Source of the DNA: Ruegeria atlantica | Lineage (GTDB): Bacteria > Pseudomonadota > Alphaproteobacteria > Rhodobacterales > Rhodobacteraceae | NCBI GenBank assembly: GCA_013032095.1 | Contig: WQBJ01000003.1 | Coordinates: 62,001-126,000, forward strand | Direction of reading: 5' to 3' | Length of the DNA: 64,000 bases | Shown here: positions 42,324 to 51,342 of the stretch, piece after piece | Layout of the letters: each line of letters starts with the position of its first letter | Numbering within the stretch: position 1 is the first letter of the stretch | Translations under genes and position numbers: made by a program | The notes under the pieces: generated by a model | What the model was told of the DNA's origin: nothing | The model's database searches: none | What the model saw: the letters and a program-made list of their open reading frames with translations, nothing else

Positions 42324-44395
42324 TCGGTTTCGACAGTTTTGCCATGGTCGACTGGTCCAGTGGCAATGACACTGGCCCCCGCCCACGCAAGGATGCGATC
42401 TGGGCCTGCGTTGTGCGCAATGGCAGGGCAGAGGAACCGACTTACTTCAGAAACCGCGAGATCGCCGAGCAATGGCTGTGTGATTTGATCGCAAGTGAAG
42501 TTGCAACTGGGCGGCGGCTGTGTCTGGGGTTTGATTTCCCCTTCGGCTACCCAAGGGGTTTTGCCCACGCGCTCACCGGATCGGATGATCCGATGCAATT
42601 GTGGGAGTGGTTTGAGCGCCGGATAGAGGACACACCCAAAGCCAATAATCGTTTCGATCTGGCCGGTGAGATCAACCGCCGTTTTGGCGGTAAGGGTCCC
42701 TTCTGGTTCAATGGTTTGCAGCGCAGCATTGACGGTTTGCCCAAGGAAAAATCCGACTATCAAAACCCTTTCCCGGAACGTCGCGTTGTGGAATTGGCGC
42801 CAGAAACCAAGGGCAGCTTTTCGTGCTGGCAAATGGGAGGCGCCGGAGCGGTGGGTGGTCAGGTTATGACCGGCCTGCCGGTGCTGACTCGCTTGCGTCG
42901 CGCTTTTGCCGGAAAGGTCTCTGTTTGGCCGTTTGAGGCGCTGGACAAGCCGGTTGCCTTCGTGGAAATCTGGCCCTCGCTTACCTTGGGGGCTGGGCCG
43001 GACGACCGGATCAAGGATGCCTGGCAGGTTGAGCAGATAGCGCTGTCACTGGCCGCGATGTCGGTCGAAGATCTCGCAAATCAATTGAATGTAACCGCAC
43101 CAGAAGAAGGCTGGATTTTTGGAGTGTCACAACGCAAACCGGATATAGCACCGCCACCTCTGCGCAATGATTGTTTTGCGTTGCCTGCCGGGGTGAACTG
43201 GACCCCAGTGGACGACGCCCTGGCGTTGCTGCGTGAGAGGTTGACGGTGGTCGCTCCAGCGGAAACCGAGCCGTTGGCGCAGGCTGCGGGGCGTATTGTG
43301 GCTGAAGATATCGTCGCGCGACGTTCGAACCCGCCGCAGCCCAATACGGCTGTGGATGGCTATGGATTTGCAGGTGCCGCGCCAGAAGGCGCACAGGTGA
43401 TGCCTTTGCATCCGGGGCGCGCCGCGGCGGGTATTCCGTTTGACGGGACAGTGCCAGAGGGTCACGCGTTGCGCGTTCTGACCGGCGCGGCTCTGCCCAC
43501 TGGGGTGGATACAGTCATCCTGGAAGAAGACGTCAACCTTCAGGATAATCACATCGCCTTTCACGGTCCTTTGAAACACGGCGCCAACACACGTCGCGCC
43601 GGTGAGGATGTGGCCGAGGGCGATCTGGTGCTGACAGCTGGGCGCAGGCTGACGCCGGCCGATCTCGCGTTGTTATCGGCCACCGGGATTGCAGAAGTCT
43701 CCGTGCGCAAGACGTTGCGCGTGGCGGCGCTGTCGACTGGTGATGAACTGGTTGAACCCGGAGAAATTGCCGGGCCGGGCCAGATATTCGATGCCAATCG
43801 TCCGATGCTGTTGTCCCTGATCAACCGGATGGGATTTCACCCGGTGGATATGGGGCGCGTGGTCGACGATCGCGAAGCCCTGCGTGACTGCCTGAACGCG
43901 GCAGCAAAGCAGGCGGATGTAATCCTGACCAGCGGTGGGGCATCGGCAGGGGATGAGGATCACGTCTCGGCCCTGTTGCGAGAGGCAGGCGCGATGCAGG
44001 AATGGCGGATTGCACTGAAACCCGGACGTCCGCTGGCGCTGGGCCTGTGGGACGGCACACCGGTCTTTGGTCTGCCGGGCAATCCGGTGGCGGCTATGGT
44101 CTGCACGCTGATCTTTGCGCGCCCGGCTCTAGGCCTGATGGCGGGCGAAGGTTGGCAGGAGCCGCAGGGGTTTGACCTGCCCGCCGCCTTTGAGAAACGC
44201 AAGAAACCGGGACGCCGTGAATACCTCCGCGCCCGCGTCCGCGATGGCCGTGCCGAGGTGTTTGCCTCGGAAGGGTCGGGGCGGATCAGCGGGCTCAGCT
44301 GGGCCGAGGGGCTGGTTGAGATTGAGGACGGCGCGCGTCATATCAAACCGGGCGATGCGGTCCGGTTCATCCCCTACGGCAGTTTCGGGCTTTAG
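42320..44395 (+). CDS. moeA: Molybdopterin molybdotransferase with extra N-terminal domain (MoeA fusion)
   Basis: A 691-residue protein. Residues about 290-691 are a full MoeA, which inserts molybdate into adenylated molybdopterin. Its motifs are PNTAVDGYGF, RVLTGAALPTGVDTV, ALSTGDEL, TSGGASAGDEDHV and GLPGNPVAAMV. Residues 1-285 are an added domain I cannot name with certainty. Its GFDSFAMVDWSSG opening, LCLGFDFPFGYP and VEIWPSL suggest an RNase H-like (DUF429-type) fold. MoeA alone is usually about 400 residues. The GTG start overlaps the mobB stop. The frame is continuous with no internal start of note, so this is a real fusion. Confidence 0.9.
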   Translation: MIGFDSFAMVDWSSGNDTGPRPRKDAIWACVVRNGRAEEPTYFRNREIAEQWLCDLIASEVATGRRLCLGFDFPFGYPRGFAHALTGSDDPMQLWEWFERRIEDTPKANNRFDLAGEINRRFGGKGPFWFNGLQRSIDGLPKEKSDYQNPFPERRVVELAPETKGSFSCWQMGGAGAVGGQVMTGLPVLTRLRRAFAGKVSVWPFEALDKPVAFVEIWPSLTLGAGPDDRIKDAWQVEQIALSLAAMSVEDLANQLNVTAPEEGWIFGVSQRKPDIAPPPLRNDCFALPAGVNWTPVDDALALLRERLTVVAPAETEPLAQAAGRIVAEDIVARRSNPPQPNTAVDGYGFAGAAPEGAQVMPLHPGRAAAGIPFDGTVPEGHALRVLTGAALPTGVDTVILEEDVNLQDNHIAFHGPLKHGANTRRAGEDVAEGDLVLTAGRRLTPADLALLSATGIAEVSVRKTLRVAALSTGDELVEPGEIAGPGQIFDANRPMLLSLINRMGFHPVDMGRVVDDREALRDCLNAAAKQADVILTSGGASAGDEDHVSALLREAGAMQEWRIALKPGRPLALGLWDGTPVFGLPGNPVAAMVCTLIFARPALGLMAGEGWQEPQGFDLPAAFEKRKKPGRREYLRARVRDGRAEVFASEGSGRISGLSWAEGLVEIEDGARHIKPGDAVRFIPYGSFGL

Positions 44396-45384
44396 TCGAA
44401 GGTTCCCGCCACACGCCCCAACAGCATGAAGGCCCGCGCGGTGCGGGTTTCACCAAGGGCCGTAAGGTCTGCATCGCTGGCTTCGGGTTCAAAAGCCACA
44501 ATCATGTGGTCGAAGCGGCGCAGGAAATGATGCGCGGCGTCGCGAAAGATTGGGTCCTGTTTCATCCGCGCAGCCGTCAGCGCCAGAGAGGACCGGTCGC
44601 GAATGCCACCCAATGCCGCCACCGAGCGGCCACGGGCCCCCTGCGCGAATTGCCGCCAAATCTCGGGCCTTGCCATGTCGGGACGAAGGTCATCCATGTA
44701 GATGCCTTCTTGGCTTAGCAGGGTCAGAACGTCTTGCGAAGCCTGCACAAGCTGCGCAGTCTTTCGGTCTTTCAACGCCATGCGCAGGGCGTTGAAGCCT
44801 TCGGTATCTTCCTGTGTTTCGGGAAAGTTGAGCGCGCGAATGAAGATATCGGTGCTTAGAGGCGGTGCGATGTCCTCGGCCTGGGTGCCCAATTCCAGTG
44901 AAGTTTGGTCGCCCGCCCCGTTTGGCGCTGCTGCGGGCATGGGTTCGGTGCGCTTGGTCGAAAAAGTCGCCAGTGCACTTTCGGTCTTTTTTGCAGATTC
45001 CGCGATTTCGTCCAGTTTTTTGCTGACGGTCGGTTCATGCGAAATGGCAGCGCGCTGCTGCTGCCCCACATAGGCCTGTCGCAGTGCGTCAACGGCGGTC
45101 TGAAGACGCTCACTTTCTTCGCGCATAATGCGGCTGGCGCGCATCGCCATCGCGGCGACCCAAATCATCGCCACTGGCATGAACACGGCCAGTAGCGTGA
45201 TTACGAACCCGCCACCCTGAACATTGTCGGGGAGCACCAGGAACAATACCGCCACAACCAGCCAGATCACGCTGAGCACAAAGGCCGCGATCTCAATAGA
45301 GGTCACGGACGGCTCGGACGGCTTGTCGTAGACGCCCAACGAAGTCGGCCGCTCGGTTTCGTATTCAGGCGTGGGCTCGGACAT
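44392..45384 (-). CDS. Two-TM membrane protein of unknown function
   Basis: A 330-residue protein. The cytoplasmic N-terminus (residues 1-28) is followed by two TM helices (about 29-51 and 60-82), a coiled-coil-prone segment (about 88-140, ESERLQTAVDALRQAY and KKLDEIAESAKKTESA) and a soluble helical C-terminal domain (about 180-330). I do not recognise the family, though its composition looks like a conserved Rhodobacterales protein. Its stop overlaps the convergent moeA stop by 4 bp, and it starts 13 bp downstream of greA, so the two may be cotranscribed. Confidence 0.7.
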   Translation of the reverse strand: MSEPTPEYETERPTSLGVYDKPSEPSVTSIEIAAFVLSVIWLVVAVLFLVLPDNVQGGGFVITLLAVFMPVAMIWVAAMAMRASRIMREESERLQTAVDALRQAYVGQQQRAAISHEPTVSKKLDEIAESAKKTESALATFSTKRTEPMPAAAPNGAGDQTSLELGTQAEDIAPPLSTDIFIRALNFPETQEDTEGFNALRMALKDRKTAQLVQASQDVLTLLSQEGIYMDDLRPDMARPEIWRQFAQGARGRSVAALGGIRDRSSLALTAARMKQDPIFRDAAHHFLRRFDHMIVAFEPEASDADLTALGETRTARAFMLLGRVAGTFD

Positions 45385-45397
45385 GGGTATGCTCCGA

Positions 45398-45868
45398 TCA
45401 AGCGTACTCGATATTCAGAACTTCGTAGGACCGCACGCCACCGGGGGTGCGTACTTCGACACTGTCACCTTCGTCCTTGCCGATCAGGGCGCGGGCGATA
45501 GGGGATTTGATGTTAAGCAGGCCGTTTTCGATATTGGCCTCGTATTCACCTACGATCTGCCAGGTCTTTTCCTCGTCGGTGTCTTCATCCACCAACGTAA
45601 CCTTGGCGCCGAACTTGATCGCACCCGACAGCTTGGCCGGGTCGATCACATCGGCCAGCGACAGGATGCCTTCCAACTCTTTGATGCGGCCTTCGATAAA
45701 GCCCTGTTTTTCACGCGCCGAATGATACTCGGCGTTTTCCTTCAAGTCACCCAGTTCGCGCGCCGAGGCGATCGCCTCGATGATCGCTGGGCGCTCGACG
45801 GATTTGAGGTTTTTCAGTTCCGCCTCGAGCGCGGCATTGCCCGCAGGCGTCATTGGAATTTTTTCCAT
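45398..45868 (-). CDS. greA: Transcription elongation factor GreA
   Basis: Rescues backtracked RNA polymerase by stimulating transcript cleavage. It has 156 residues from the ATG at 45868 ([11 protein letters not shown]), the usual length; a GTG at 45883 would add five residues. The N-terminal coiled coil carries the acidic tip region ([20 protein letters not shown], about residues 35-54), and the C-terminal FKBP-like domain ends in [12 protein letters not shown]. The hypothetical membrane protein gene lies 13 bp downstream. Confidence 0.95.
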   Translation of the reverse strand: MEKIPMTPAGNAALEAELKNLKSVERPAIIEAIASARELGDLKENAEYHSAREKQGFIEGRIKELEGILSLADVIDPAKLSGAIKFGAKVTLVDEDTDEEKTWQIVGEYEANIENGLLNIKSPIARALIGKDEGDSVEVRTPGGVRSYEVLNIEYA

Positions 45869-46008
45869 ATTCTTGTCGTCCACGCATAAATTGATGCGCC
45901 CCGCCGCAGAAGTTTAGCGTCGGGGCGATTTGATGGGTTGGCAAATACCTGACCCAAATGAGGCGTGAATTGCAAGAGGGCTTGACCGCGCAACGCGCGG
46001 ATTACGGC

Positions 46009-46389
46009 CTAGTTATAGCTAATCACCTCGAACTCGATGCCATTGTCATCATCGAAATAGAACCGCTTGCCGGGTTCGTAGTCAGCGTGGGATTTGGGCG
46101 TGAAGCCCGCGTCGATCACTTTCTGCTCGGTGGCGTCAATGTCTTCGACCAGAACACCTACATGGTTCAGACCGCCAACGATGTCATAGCTGCTTTCGGC
46201 TGATGGTTTCGGGTCGCTTGGGGCGTAGAGCGCCAGGTAGGTATGCGTGCTGCCCACATGCACCGTGTAGCCGCCTGCAATGGCCGGGCCCTCCCAGCGT
46301 GTCTTCCAACCAAACACCTTGTGCATCCACGCGGCAGAGGCCTGCGGATCACGGACGGTGAAATTGGTGTGTTCAAGCGTCGCCATCAT
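46009..46389 (-). CDS. VOC family (glyoxalase/bleomycin resistance fold) protein
   Basis: A 126-residue vicinal-oxygen-chelate protein with two beta-alpha-beta-beta-beta modules: LEHTNFTVRDPQASAAWM and GLNHVGVLVEDIDATEQ. Candidate metal ligands are His-7 and the Glu in GKRFYFDDDNGIEFEV. The substrate is unknown. AAGGAG precedes the doubled ATG start at 46389. Its promoter region contains a SoxR-type dyad with a 19-bp spacer (46426-46456), so it is probably controlled by the divergent soxR. Confidence 0.85.
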   Translation of the reverse strand: MMATLEHTNFTVRDPQASAAWMHKVFGWKTRWEGPAIAGGYTVHVGSTHTYLALYAPSDPKPSAESSYDIVGGLNHVGVLVEDIDATEQKVIDAGFTPKSHADYEPGKRFYFDDDNGIEFEVISYN

Positions 46390-46425
46390 GGGATCTCCTT
46401 TTCGTATTGAAGCTTGTCCCGACTC

Positions 46426-46456
46426 ACCGTAATTTCTAAACCTAACTTTAGATCAA
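46426..46456 (-). promoter_or_regulatory. Candidate SoxR-controlled promoter and dyad
   Basis: TCTAAA (46435-46440), 6 nt, TTTAGA (46447-46452) form a perfect inverted repeat. On the minus strand it is framed by a -35-like TTGATC (46456-46451) and a weak -10-like TACGGT (46431-46426) exactly 19 bp apart. Over-long 19-bp spacers with a central dyad are characteristic of MerR/SoxR-activated promoters. It faces the VOC gene. Confidence 0.55.
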
Positions 46457-46475
46457 GGAATTTTTGCGAGGGATC

Positions 46476-46931
46476 ATGGCGGTTTCCGAAGGGCTGGCAA
46501 TCGGGGCTCTGGCTGAACGCACTGGTTTGGCGGTGTCTGCTATCCGGTATTACGAGGCCCAGGGTCTGGTCTCGCCCTGGCGCAATGCCGGTGGGCAGCG
46601 CCGTTACCAGCGCGCTGACATCAGGCGTCTGAGTTTCATCATGATCGCGCAGCAATTCGGTCTGACCCTGCCCGAGATTCGTGACGTTTTGTCGGGTCTG
46701 CCGGGGAATCGCACGCCGACACCTGCGGACTGGCAAAAGATCAGCGTTGGTTTGCGGTCTCACCTGGATCAGCGAATCGCCACACTGACGCGCCTGCGCG
46801 ACAATCTGGATGGCTGCATCGGCTGTGGGTGCCTAAGCCTGCCAAAATGTGCGCTTTACAACCCCGATGACCGGGCGAAATCACATGGTAGCGGCCCAAG
46901 ATATCTCATGGGTGATGCCCCAGAGGACTGA
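46476..46931 (+). CDS. soxR: Redox-sensitive transcriptional activator SoxR
   Basis: A MerR-family regulator of 151 residues. The N-terminal winged HTH is AIGALAERTGLAVSAIRYYEAQGLV, followed by the dimerisation helix and the 2Fe-2S cluster segment CIGCGCLSLPKC (CxxCxCx5C, about residues 113-124), the SoxR hallmark. In non-enteric bacteria SoxR responds to redox-active compounds and controls a small regulon. The start could also be the TTG at 46464, which has AAGGA at 4 nt; the ATG at 46476 has GAGGGA very close. It is divergent from the VOC gene, over a SoxR-like dyad. Confidence 0.92.
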   Translation: MAVSEGLAIGALAERTGLAVSAIRYYEAQGLVSPWRNAGGQRRYQRADIRRLSFIMIAQQFGLTLPEIRDVLSGLPGNRTPTPADWQKISVGLRSHLDQRIATLTRLRDNLDGCIGCGCLSLPKCALYNPDDRAKSHGSGPRYLMGDAPED

Positions 46932-46967
46932 ACTGCCGTATTACTGCTATTTTACGCCGTGTTCCGA

Positions 46968-47003
46968 TTGACCAAGGTCTTTCAGACCGGGTAATCAGCC
47001 GTG
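46968..47003 (+). promoter_or_regulatory. Possible promoter ahead of the ETF-QO gene
   Basis: TTGACC at 46968-46973 is a good -35 match. A weak -10 (TAATCA) follows about 18 bp later, and the spacer contains a perfect GGTCT-TTC-AGACC dyad (46976-46988). The dyad could be an operator or the soxR terminator stem. Confidence 0.3.
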
Positions 47004-47067
47004 AAACAAAATTGCGCAGACCAAGCAGTGAGAGCGCCAATTCGGAAAGTTAGCTAAGGAGCCCGCG

Positions 47068-48714
47068 ATGGCCGAGATTGAACGCGAAGCGATGGAATAT
47101 GACGTGGTGATCGTGGGTGCAGGCCCCGCGGGCCTGTCGGCGGCCATCCGTCTGAAACAGCTGGATGCCGAGCTGAACGTTGTCGTTCTTGAAAAGGGCT
47201 CGGAAGTGGGAGCGCATATCCTGTCTGGTGCGGTTCTGGACCCGTGCGGTCTGGACGCTCTGATCCCAGACTGGAAGGAAAAAGGCGCGCCGCTGAACGT
47301 GCCGGTGCACGAAGACAATTTTTACATGCTGGGTGAGGCGGGCAAGATCCGCATCCCCAACTTCCCGATGCCACCGCTGATGAATAACCACGGCAATTAC
47401 ATCGTGTCGATGGGCAATGTCTGCCGCTGGATGGCTGAGCAGGCCGAAGAACTGGGCGTTGAAATATTCCCCGGCATGGCCTGTTCCGAACTGGTCTACG
47501 GTGAAAATGGCGAGGTCAAAGGCGTTGTGGCCGGTGTCTTCGGTCTGGAGCCCGACGGATCATATGGCCCAGGCACCGAGCCGGGCATGGAACTGCACGG
47601 CAAATACGTTTTCCTGTCGGAAGGTGTCCGTGGCTCGCTGTCCAAAGAGGTTATCGCCAAATACGACCTGTCTGCCGATAAAGAGCCGCAGAAATACGGC
47701 GTCGGTATGAAAGAGATCTGGGAGATCGACCCGGCCAAGCACAAGGAAGGCTCGGTCACGCACACAATGGGCTGGCCTCTGGGCAGCAACGCGGGCGGCG
47801 GGTCGTTCATCTATCACCTTGAAAACAATCAGGTCTATGTCGGTTTCGTGGTTCACCTGAACTACAAGAACCCGCACCTGTATCCCTACATGGAATTCCA
47901 GCGCTTCAAACACCACCCGATGGTGGCCGAGCTTCTGAAAGGCGGCAAGCGCGTGGCTTACGGCGCCCGTGCGATCACCGAGGGCGGATATCAATCGATG
48001 CCGAAACTGGTCGCACCCGGTGTGGCTCTGCTGGGTTGCTCCGCGGGCATGGTCAACGTGCCGCGCATCAAGGGCAACCACAACGCGATGCTGTCCGGTA
48101 AGGCGGCGGCCGAGGCCGCTTATGACGCGATCAAGGCAGACCGTTCGGGTGACGAACTGACCGCCTATGAAGTCGACGTGCGCGACGGCGCGATCGGCAG
48201 CGACCTAAAGAAGGTGCGCAACGTCAAACCGCTGTGGTCGAAATACGGCCTGACCGCCAGCCTTGTGCTGGGCGGTATGGACATGTGGACCAACACGCTG
48301 GGTTTCTCGTTGCTGGGTACATTGGGCCACGGCAAGAACGATGCGGAATCGACCGAAGAGGCCAGTAAGCATCAACCCATCGACTATCCCAAGCCCGATG
48401 GCACGCTGTCCTTTGACCGTCTGACCAACGTCTCGTTTGCGATGACCAACCACGAGGAAAGCCAGCCCTGCCACCTGAAGCTGACCGACCCGGAAATCCC
48501 GGTCAAAGTGAACCTGCCCAAGTTCGACGAACCGGCGCAGCGCTATTGCCCGGCGGGAGTGTACGAGATGATCGAGAACGACGGTGAGCCGCAGTTCGTC
48601 ATCAACTTTCAGAACTGCGTGCACTGCAAGACATGTGACATTAAGGACCCCAGCCAGAACATTACCTGGACCACGCCGCAGGGTGGGGACGGTCCGAACT
48701 ATCCCAACATGTAA
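47068..48714 (+). CDS. Electron transfer flavoprotein-ubiquinone oxidoreductase
   Basis: Moves electrons from reduced ETF to ubiquinone, linking acyl-CoA and other dehydrogenases to the respiratory chain; a monotopic inner-membrane protein. It has 548 residues, the normal length. The FAD dinucleotide-binding motif is DVVIVGAGPAGLSAA (about residues 12-26). Later comes LGCSAGMVNVPRIKGNHNAM, and near the C-terminus the 4Fe-4S ligands in YCPAGVYE and NCVHCKTCDIKDPSQNI. AAGGAG lies close before the ATG. It is transcribed alone. The acyl-CoA dehydrogenase at 31585 is one likely electron source; etfAB are not in the window. Confidence 0.96.
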   Translation: MAEIEREAMEYDVVIVGAGPAGLSAAIRLKQLDAELNVVVLEKGSEVGAHILSGAVLDPCGLDALIPDWKEKGAPLNVPVHEDNFYMLGEAGKIRIPNFPMPPLMNNHGNYIVSMGNVCRWMAEQAEELGVEIFPGMACSELVYGENGEVKGVVAGVFGLEPDGSYGPGTEPGMELHGKYVFLSEGVRGSLSKEVIAKYDLSADKEPQKYGVGMKEIWEIDPAKHKEGSVTHTMGWPLGSNAGGGSFIYHLENNQVYVGFVVHLNYKNPHLYPYMEFQRFKHHPMVAELLKGGKRVAYGARAITEGGYQSMPKLVAPGVALLGCSAGMVNVPRIKGNHNAMLSGKAAAEAAYDAIKADRSGDELTAYEVDVRDGAIGSDLKKVRNVKPLWSKYGLTASLVLGGMDMWTNTLGFSLLGTLGHGKNDAESTEEASKHQPIDYPKPDGTLSFDRLTNVSFAMTNHEESQPCHLKLTDPEIPVKVNLPKFDEPAQRYCPAGVYEMIENDGEPQFVINFQNCVHCKTCDIKDPSQNITWTTPQGGDGPNYPNM

Positions 48715-48730
48715 GCAAAAATCCGGGCAC

Positions 48731-48755
48731 TGGCAGGGTCGTGAAGGCTCTGCCA
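48731..48755 (+). terminator. Weak hairpin after the ETF-QO gene
   Basis: TGGCAG (48731-48736) pairs with CTGCCA (48750-48755), followed by a CTCTTT stretch. Confidence 0.35.
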
Positions 48756-48818
48756 TTGCCTCTTTCCAGTCAAAGCCCTAGCTTGATGTGCAGTCAACAA
48801 TAGCAAGGCAGGATTTTG

Positions 48819-50531
48819 GTGGCTTCTCTGGTTCGTCGTGCAGCACTGGCTGCGCTGTTCACCTCGTCATTTTTGGTTCCGGTTTACGCGGATACTGGGT
48901 CCGGAGCGTATCTGGCTGGTCGCCAGGCGATATATGACAATGACTATACGGCAGCTGAGAAATACTATGCCAAGGCTTTGAAAGCTGATCCCGAAAATGC
49001 CGCATTGCTGGAAAGCGTTGTCGTTGCACGCCTGTCGCTGGGCGAGGTGAAGCGTGCGCTGCCTGTCGCGCTGGCGATCGAAGAAATCGGGCTGCCCAGC
49101 CAAGCGGCTCGAATGGTGATCAACGCCAATCTGGTGTCTGACGGAAAACTTGACGAACTGCTGAGCCGCGACCCTGAACTTCAGGGCGTGGGGCCGTTGG
49201 TCGACGGGTTGATGCGAGGCTGGGCGCATATTGGCCAGGGCGCTATGACGCGCGCGATGGAGACGTTTGACGAGGTTGCGACGCAGGATGGTTTGCGCGA
49301 CTTCGCGTTGTACCACAAAGCGCTTGCGCTGGCCTCGGTTGGCGATTTCGAAGGCGCCGAAGAGATTTTCTCGTCGCATAACGGTGCCGTTGCCCGCTTT
49401 TCCCGCCGTGCGGCGTTGGCCCGGGCCGAGGTTCTGTCGCAGTTGGACCGCAATGCTGATGCCCTGCAGTTTGTCGACGACGTTTTTGCTGCGGGTAGCG
49501 ATCCTTCCATCGAAGGATATGTTGCGCGCCTGACAGCTGGCGAGACTCTGCCGTTTACCCATGTGCAATCTGCCCAGGATGGCATGGCCGAAGTGTTCTT
49601 CTCGGTTGCCGCCGCTCTGAGCAACGAGGCGGCTCAGAATTATGTTCTGCTCTACGTTCGTACGGCCGTATTCTTGCGCCCAGGTCATGTGGACGCGATC
49701 CTGTTGAGCGCTGAGCTTCTGGACACGCTGGGACAATATGATCTGGCGGTGGATGCCTATCGCATGGTGCCTGCCGACAGTAGCGATTACCACGCGGCCG
49801 AGTTGGGTCGGGCTGAGGTGCTGAGTCGTTCAGACAAAAAAGACGCGGCGGCCGAGGTATTGCAGACGTTGGCGGCTCAGAATCCGGATCTCCCCGGCGT
49901 TCATGTGGCATTGGCGGACTTGCGGCGTCAGGAAGAGGAGTACAAAAGCGCGATTGCGTCATACGACCGCGCTATCGAGCTGACCGAGGGCAACTCGGGC
50001 GGCAATTGGTTTCTGCACTACGCGCGAGGAATCTCGCATGAGCGGCTCAAGCAATGGGATCAGGCCGAAGCCGATTTCCGCCGTGCGCTGGAATTAAACC
50101 CGGATCAGCCTCAGGTGCTGAACTATCTGGGTTATTCACTGGTTGAACGGCGTGAAAAGCTGGATGAAGCGCTGGACATGATCGAACGTGCCGTCGCGGC
50201 TCGGCCTGACAGCGGTTATATTGTCGATAGCCTGGGCTGGGTCTTGTTCCGTTTGGGCCGTTATGACGAAGCCGTCGAGCACATGGAACGCGCGGTCGAG
50301 TTGATGGCGGTCGATCCAGTGGTGAATGATCACCTTGGTGACGTTTACTGGGCCGTAGGCCGAGCGCGCGAGGCTGAATTCCAATGGAAACGCGCCTTAT
50401 CCTTCATCAATCCGGCAGATACGGATGGTGAGGCCGACCCCGAACGCATTCGCCGCAAGTTGGAGATTGGACTGGACGCTGTGCTGGTCGAGGAAGGCGC
50501 GGAACCACTGAAGGTCGCCAATGGCAACTAA
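48819..50531 (+). CDS. Exported TPR-repeat protein
   Basis: A 570-residue protein with a Sec signal peptide (about residues 1-24, ending VPVYADTG). TPR pairs lie at about residues 30-80 (GRQAIYDNDYTAAEKYYAKALKADPEN) and a longer array at about 300-530, including LNPDQPQVLNYLGYSLVERREKLDEA and DSLGWVLFRLGRYDEA. The layout resembles the outer-membrane/periplasmic BTAD-less TPR proteins next to ispE in many alphaproteobacteria. The specific role is unknown. The GTG at 48819 has AGGA 5 nt upstream. It overlaps ispE by 11 bp. Confidence 0.85.
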   Translation: MASLVRRAALAALFTSSFLVPVYADTGSGAYLAGRQAIYDNDYTAAEKYYAKALKADPENAALLESVVVARLSLGEVKRALPVALAIEEIGLPSQAARMVINANLVSDGKLDELLSRDPELQGVGPLVDGLMRGWAHIGQGAMTRAMETFDEVATQDGLRDFALYHKALALASVGDFEGAEEIFSSHNGAVARFSRRAALARAEVLSQLDRNADALQFVDDVFAAGSDPSIEGYVARLTAGETLPFTHVQSAQDGMAEVFFSVAAALSNEAAQNYVLLYVRTAVFLRPGHVDAILLSAELLDTLGQYDLAVDAYRMVPADSSDYHAAELGRAEVLSRSDKKDAAAEVLQTLAAQNPDLPGVHVALADLRRQEEEYKSAIASYDRAIELTEGNSGGNWFLHYARGISHERLKQWDQAEADFRRALELNPDQPQVLNYLGYSLVERREKLDEALDMIERAVAARPDSGYIVDSLGWVLFRLGRYDEAVEHMERAVELMAVDPVVNDHLGDVYWAVGRAREAEFQWKRALSFINPADTDGEADPERIRRKLEIGLDAVLVEEGAEPLKVANGN

Positions 50532-51342
50532 GGCCTTTGCGCCCGCCAAGATCAACTTGACGCTACATGTGACCGGCCAACGGGCGGACGGCTATCATCT
50601 ACTGGATTCGCTGGTGGTGTTTGCCGACGTCGGCGATACGCTGGAGTTCACGCAGAGGCCTGTGCTGTCGATGTCTGTGACTGGCGAACACGCAGCGGGC
50701 GTACCCACAGACAACCGCAACCTAGTTTGGAAAGCGGCCGAGGCTGCGGGCTGGACTGGGCATATTGTCCTAAACAAGGTGCTGCCTCACGGCGGCGGGA
50801 TTGGTGGAGGATCGTCAGACGCCGCCGCAACCTTGCGGATGGCTGCAGATCAGGGCGTGTCAGTTGGGCAGGATGCAGCGCTGTCGTTGGGAGCAGATGT
50901 GCCAGTATGCATGCTGGCGCGGACGACCCGGATGCGGGGCATAGGCGAGCAGCTGACACCGCTTAAATTGCCCCCATTACCTGCCTTGCTGGTAAATCCT
51001 GGCGTTGAAGTGCCCACAGGGGCGGTCTTTTCGGCATTGGATAGCCGGAGTAACCCCGCAATGCCTGAGGGTATTCCTGTATTCGAGACCCCCAATGAGT
51101 GCGCTGCCTGGCTACAGGATCAACGCAACGACCTCGAACCACCAACTACAGGGCTGGCGCCAGAGGTCGCTCGGGTTCTGGATGAACTGGCAAGCACCAA
51201 ACAGGCCCTTCTGGCCCGGATGTCAGGCTCAGGTTCAACCTGTTTTGCGCTCTATCCAACGATGAAAGATGCTCATTTAGCGGCTTACGAGATCGGCGCG
51301 GCCCATCCAGATTGGTGGTGCCGCGCGACGCAACTTAACTAA
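50521..51342 (+). CDS. ispE: 4-(cytidine 5'-diphospho)-2-C-methyl-D-erythritol kinase
   Basis: Phosphorylates CDP-methylerythritol in the MEP isoprenoid pathway. It has 273 residues. GHMP-kinase motifs: FAPAKINLTLHV (residues 6-17), PHGGGIGGGSSDAAATL (ATP-binding, about 89-105) and the C-terminal MSGSGSTCFALYP. It overlaps the TPR gene by 11 bp and the convergent polyprenyl synthase gene by 8 bp. Confidence 0.94.
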   Translation: MATKAFAPAKINLTLHVTGQRADGYHLLDSLVVFADVGDTLEFTQRPVLSMSVTGEHAAGVPTDNRNLVWKAAEAAGWTGHIVLNKVLPHGGGIGGGSSDAAATLRMAADQGVSVGQDAALSLGADVPVCMLARTTRMRGIGEQLTPLKLPPLPALLVNPGVEVPTGAVFSALDSRSNPAMPEGIPVFETPNECAAWLQDQRNDLEPPTTGLAPEVARVLDELASTKQALLARMSGSGSTCFALYPTMKDAHLAAYEIGAAHPDWWCRATQLN

